From Myxococcales bacterium (lineage in GTDB: Bacteria; Myxococcota_A; Polyangia; Haliangiales; Haliangiaceae): 51,420 bases of DNA. The DNA lies in the NCBI GenBank assembly GCA_011526095.1, contig WYBA01000424.1, positions 1-51,420 on the forward strand, read 5' to 3'. A model generated the notes under the pieces. The model ran no database searches and was not told the DNA's origin. It worked only from the letters and a program-made list of their open reading frames with translations. Below are positions 51,401 to 51,420 of this stretch, piece after piece (position 1 is the first letter of the stretch; every line of letters starts with the position of its first letter). Made by a program: the position numbers and the translations under genes.

Positions 51401-51420
51401 CGATCTGTACCGGCAGCTGC

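Overview
The window is about 51 kb of very GC-rich DNA (roughly 70-75% G+C by eye) with strong G/C third-position codon bias. It has very many lipoproteins, Hanks-type Ser/Thr kinases with PEGA or Pro-Ser linkers, FHA-sigma54 activators, TSP3/OmpA proteins, a DUF4157 (eCIS core) polymorphic toxin and GTG starts. This combination points to a predatory myxobacterium (Myxococcota, probably Haliangiales/Kofleriaceae-like). That assignment is inference; no rRNA, tRNA or CRISPR was seen. No gene-free stretch exceeds 300 bases.

Layout. 1-2460 (-): three lipoprotein genes in one operon. 2501-5599 (+): FHA-sigma54 activator followed 3 bases later by a Ser/Thr kinase with a PEGA tail. 5733-7092 (+): a GG-N10-GC (sigma54-type) promoter candidate, a lipoprotein and a 60-aa double-Gly leader peptide that looks like a RiPP/lanthipeptide precursor. 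7117-10978 (-): OmpA/TSP3 protein and a YWTD-type propeller lipoprotein. 11009-18379: MBL hydrolase, methyltransferase, HtrA-like protease, small membrane and lipoproteins, PepSY protein, SpeE-like membrane protein. 18572-23385 (+): DUF4157 toxin with a C-terminal HNH-like nuclease, overlapping by ATGA with a beta-propeller gene that is the candidate immunity or partner gene. 24581-28049 (+): lipoprotein homologous to the oomycete transglutaminase elicitor, with a Pep-13-like motif and a P-domain, then a second Ser/Thr kinase. 28190-33289: receiver-like protein, small secreted proteins, an NtrC-type two-component pair and a Uma2 nuclease. 33307-36718: a HEAT-like lipoprotein, a REP-associated tyrosine transposase (RAYT), a membrane protein and a frameshifted CPBP protease. 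36744-50511 (-): a peptidase island with one S9 oligopeptidase, three M1 aminopeptidase lipoproteins (two of them close paralogues), a MORN/YwqK-like protein and a Tat-exported LanC-like lipoprotein, with several start/stop overlaps. 50510-51420 drops to about 50-55% G+C and carries a partial erythromycin-esterase-like gene.

The best candidates for something undescribed are: (1) the exported LanC plus aminopeptidase operon; (2) a composite repeat of a CTCCGT hexanucleotide array followed by a 46-47 base hairpin, present three times in one orientation, twice in frame inside kinase linkers, with a compensatory stem change and a RAYT gene nearby; (3) the bacterial transglutaminase with a Pep-13-like motif; (4) the toxin/propeller pair; (5) the orphan RiPP-like precursor behind a sigma54-type promoter.
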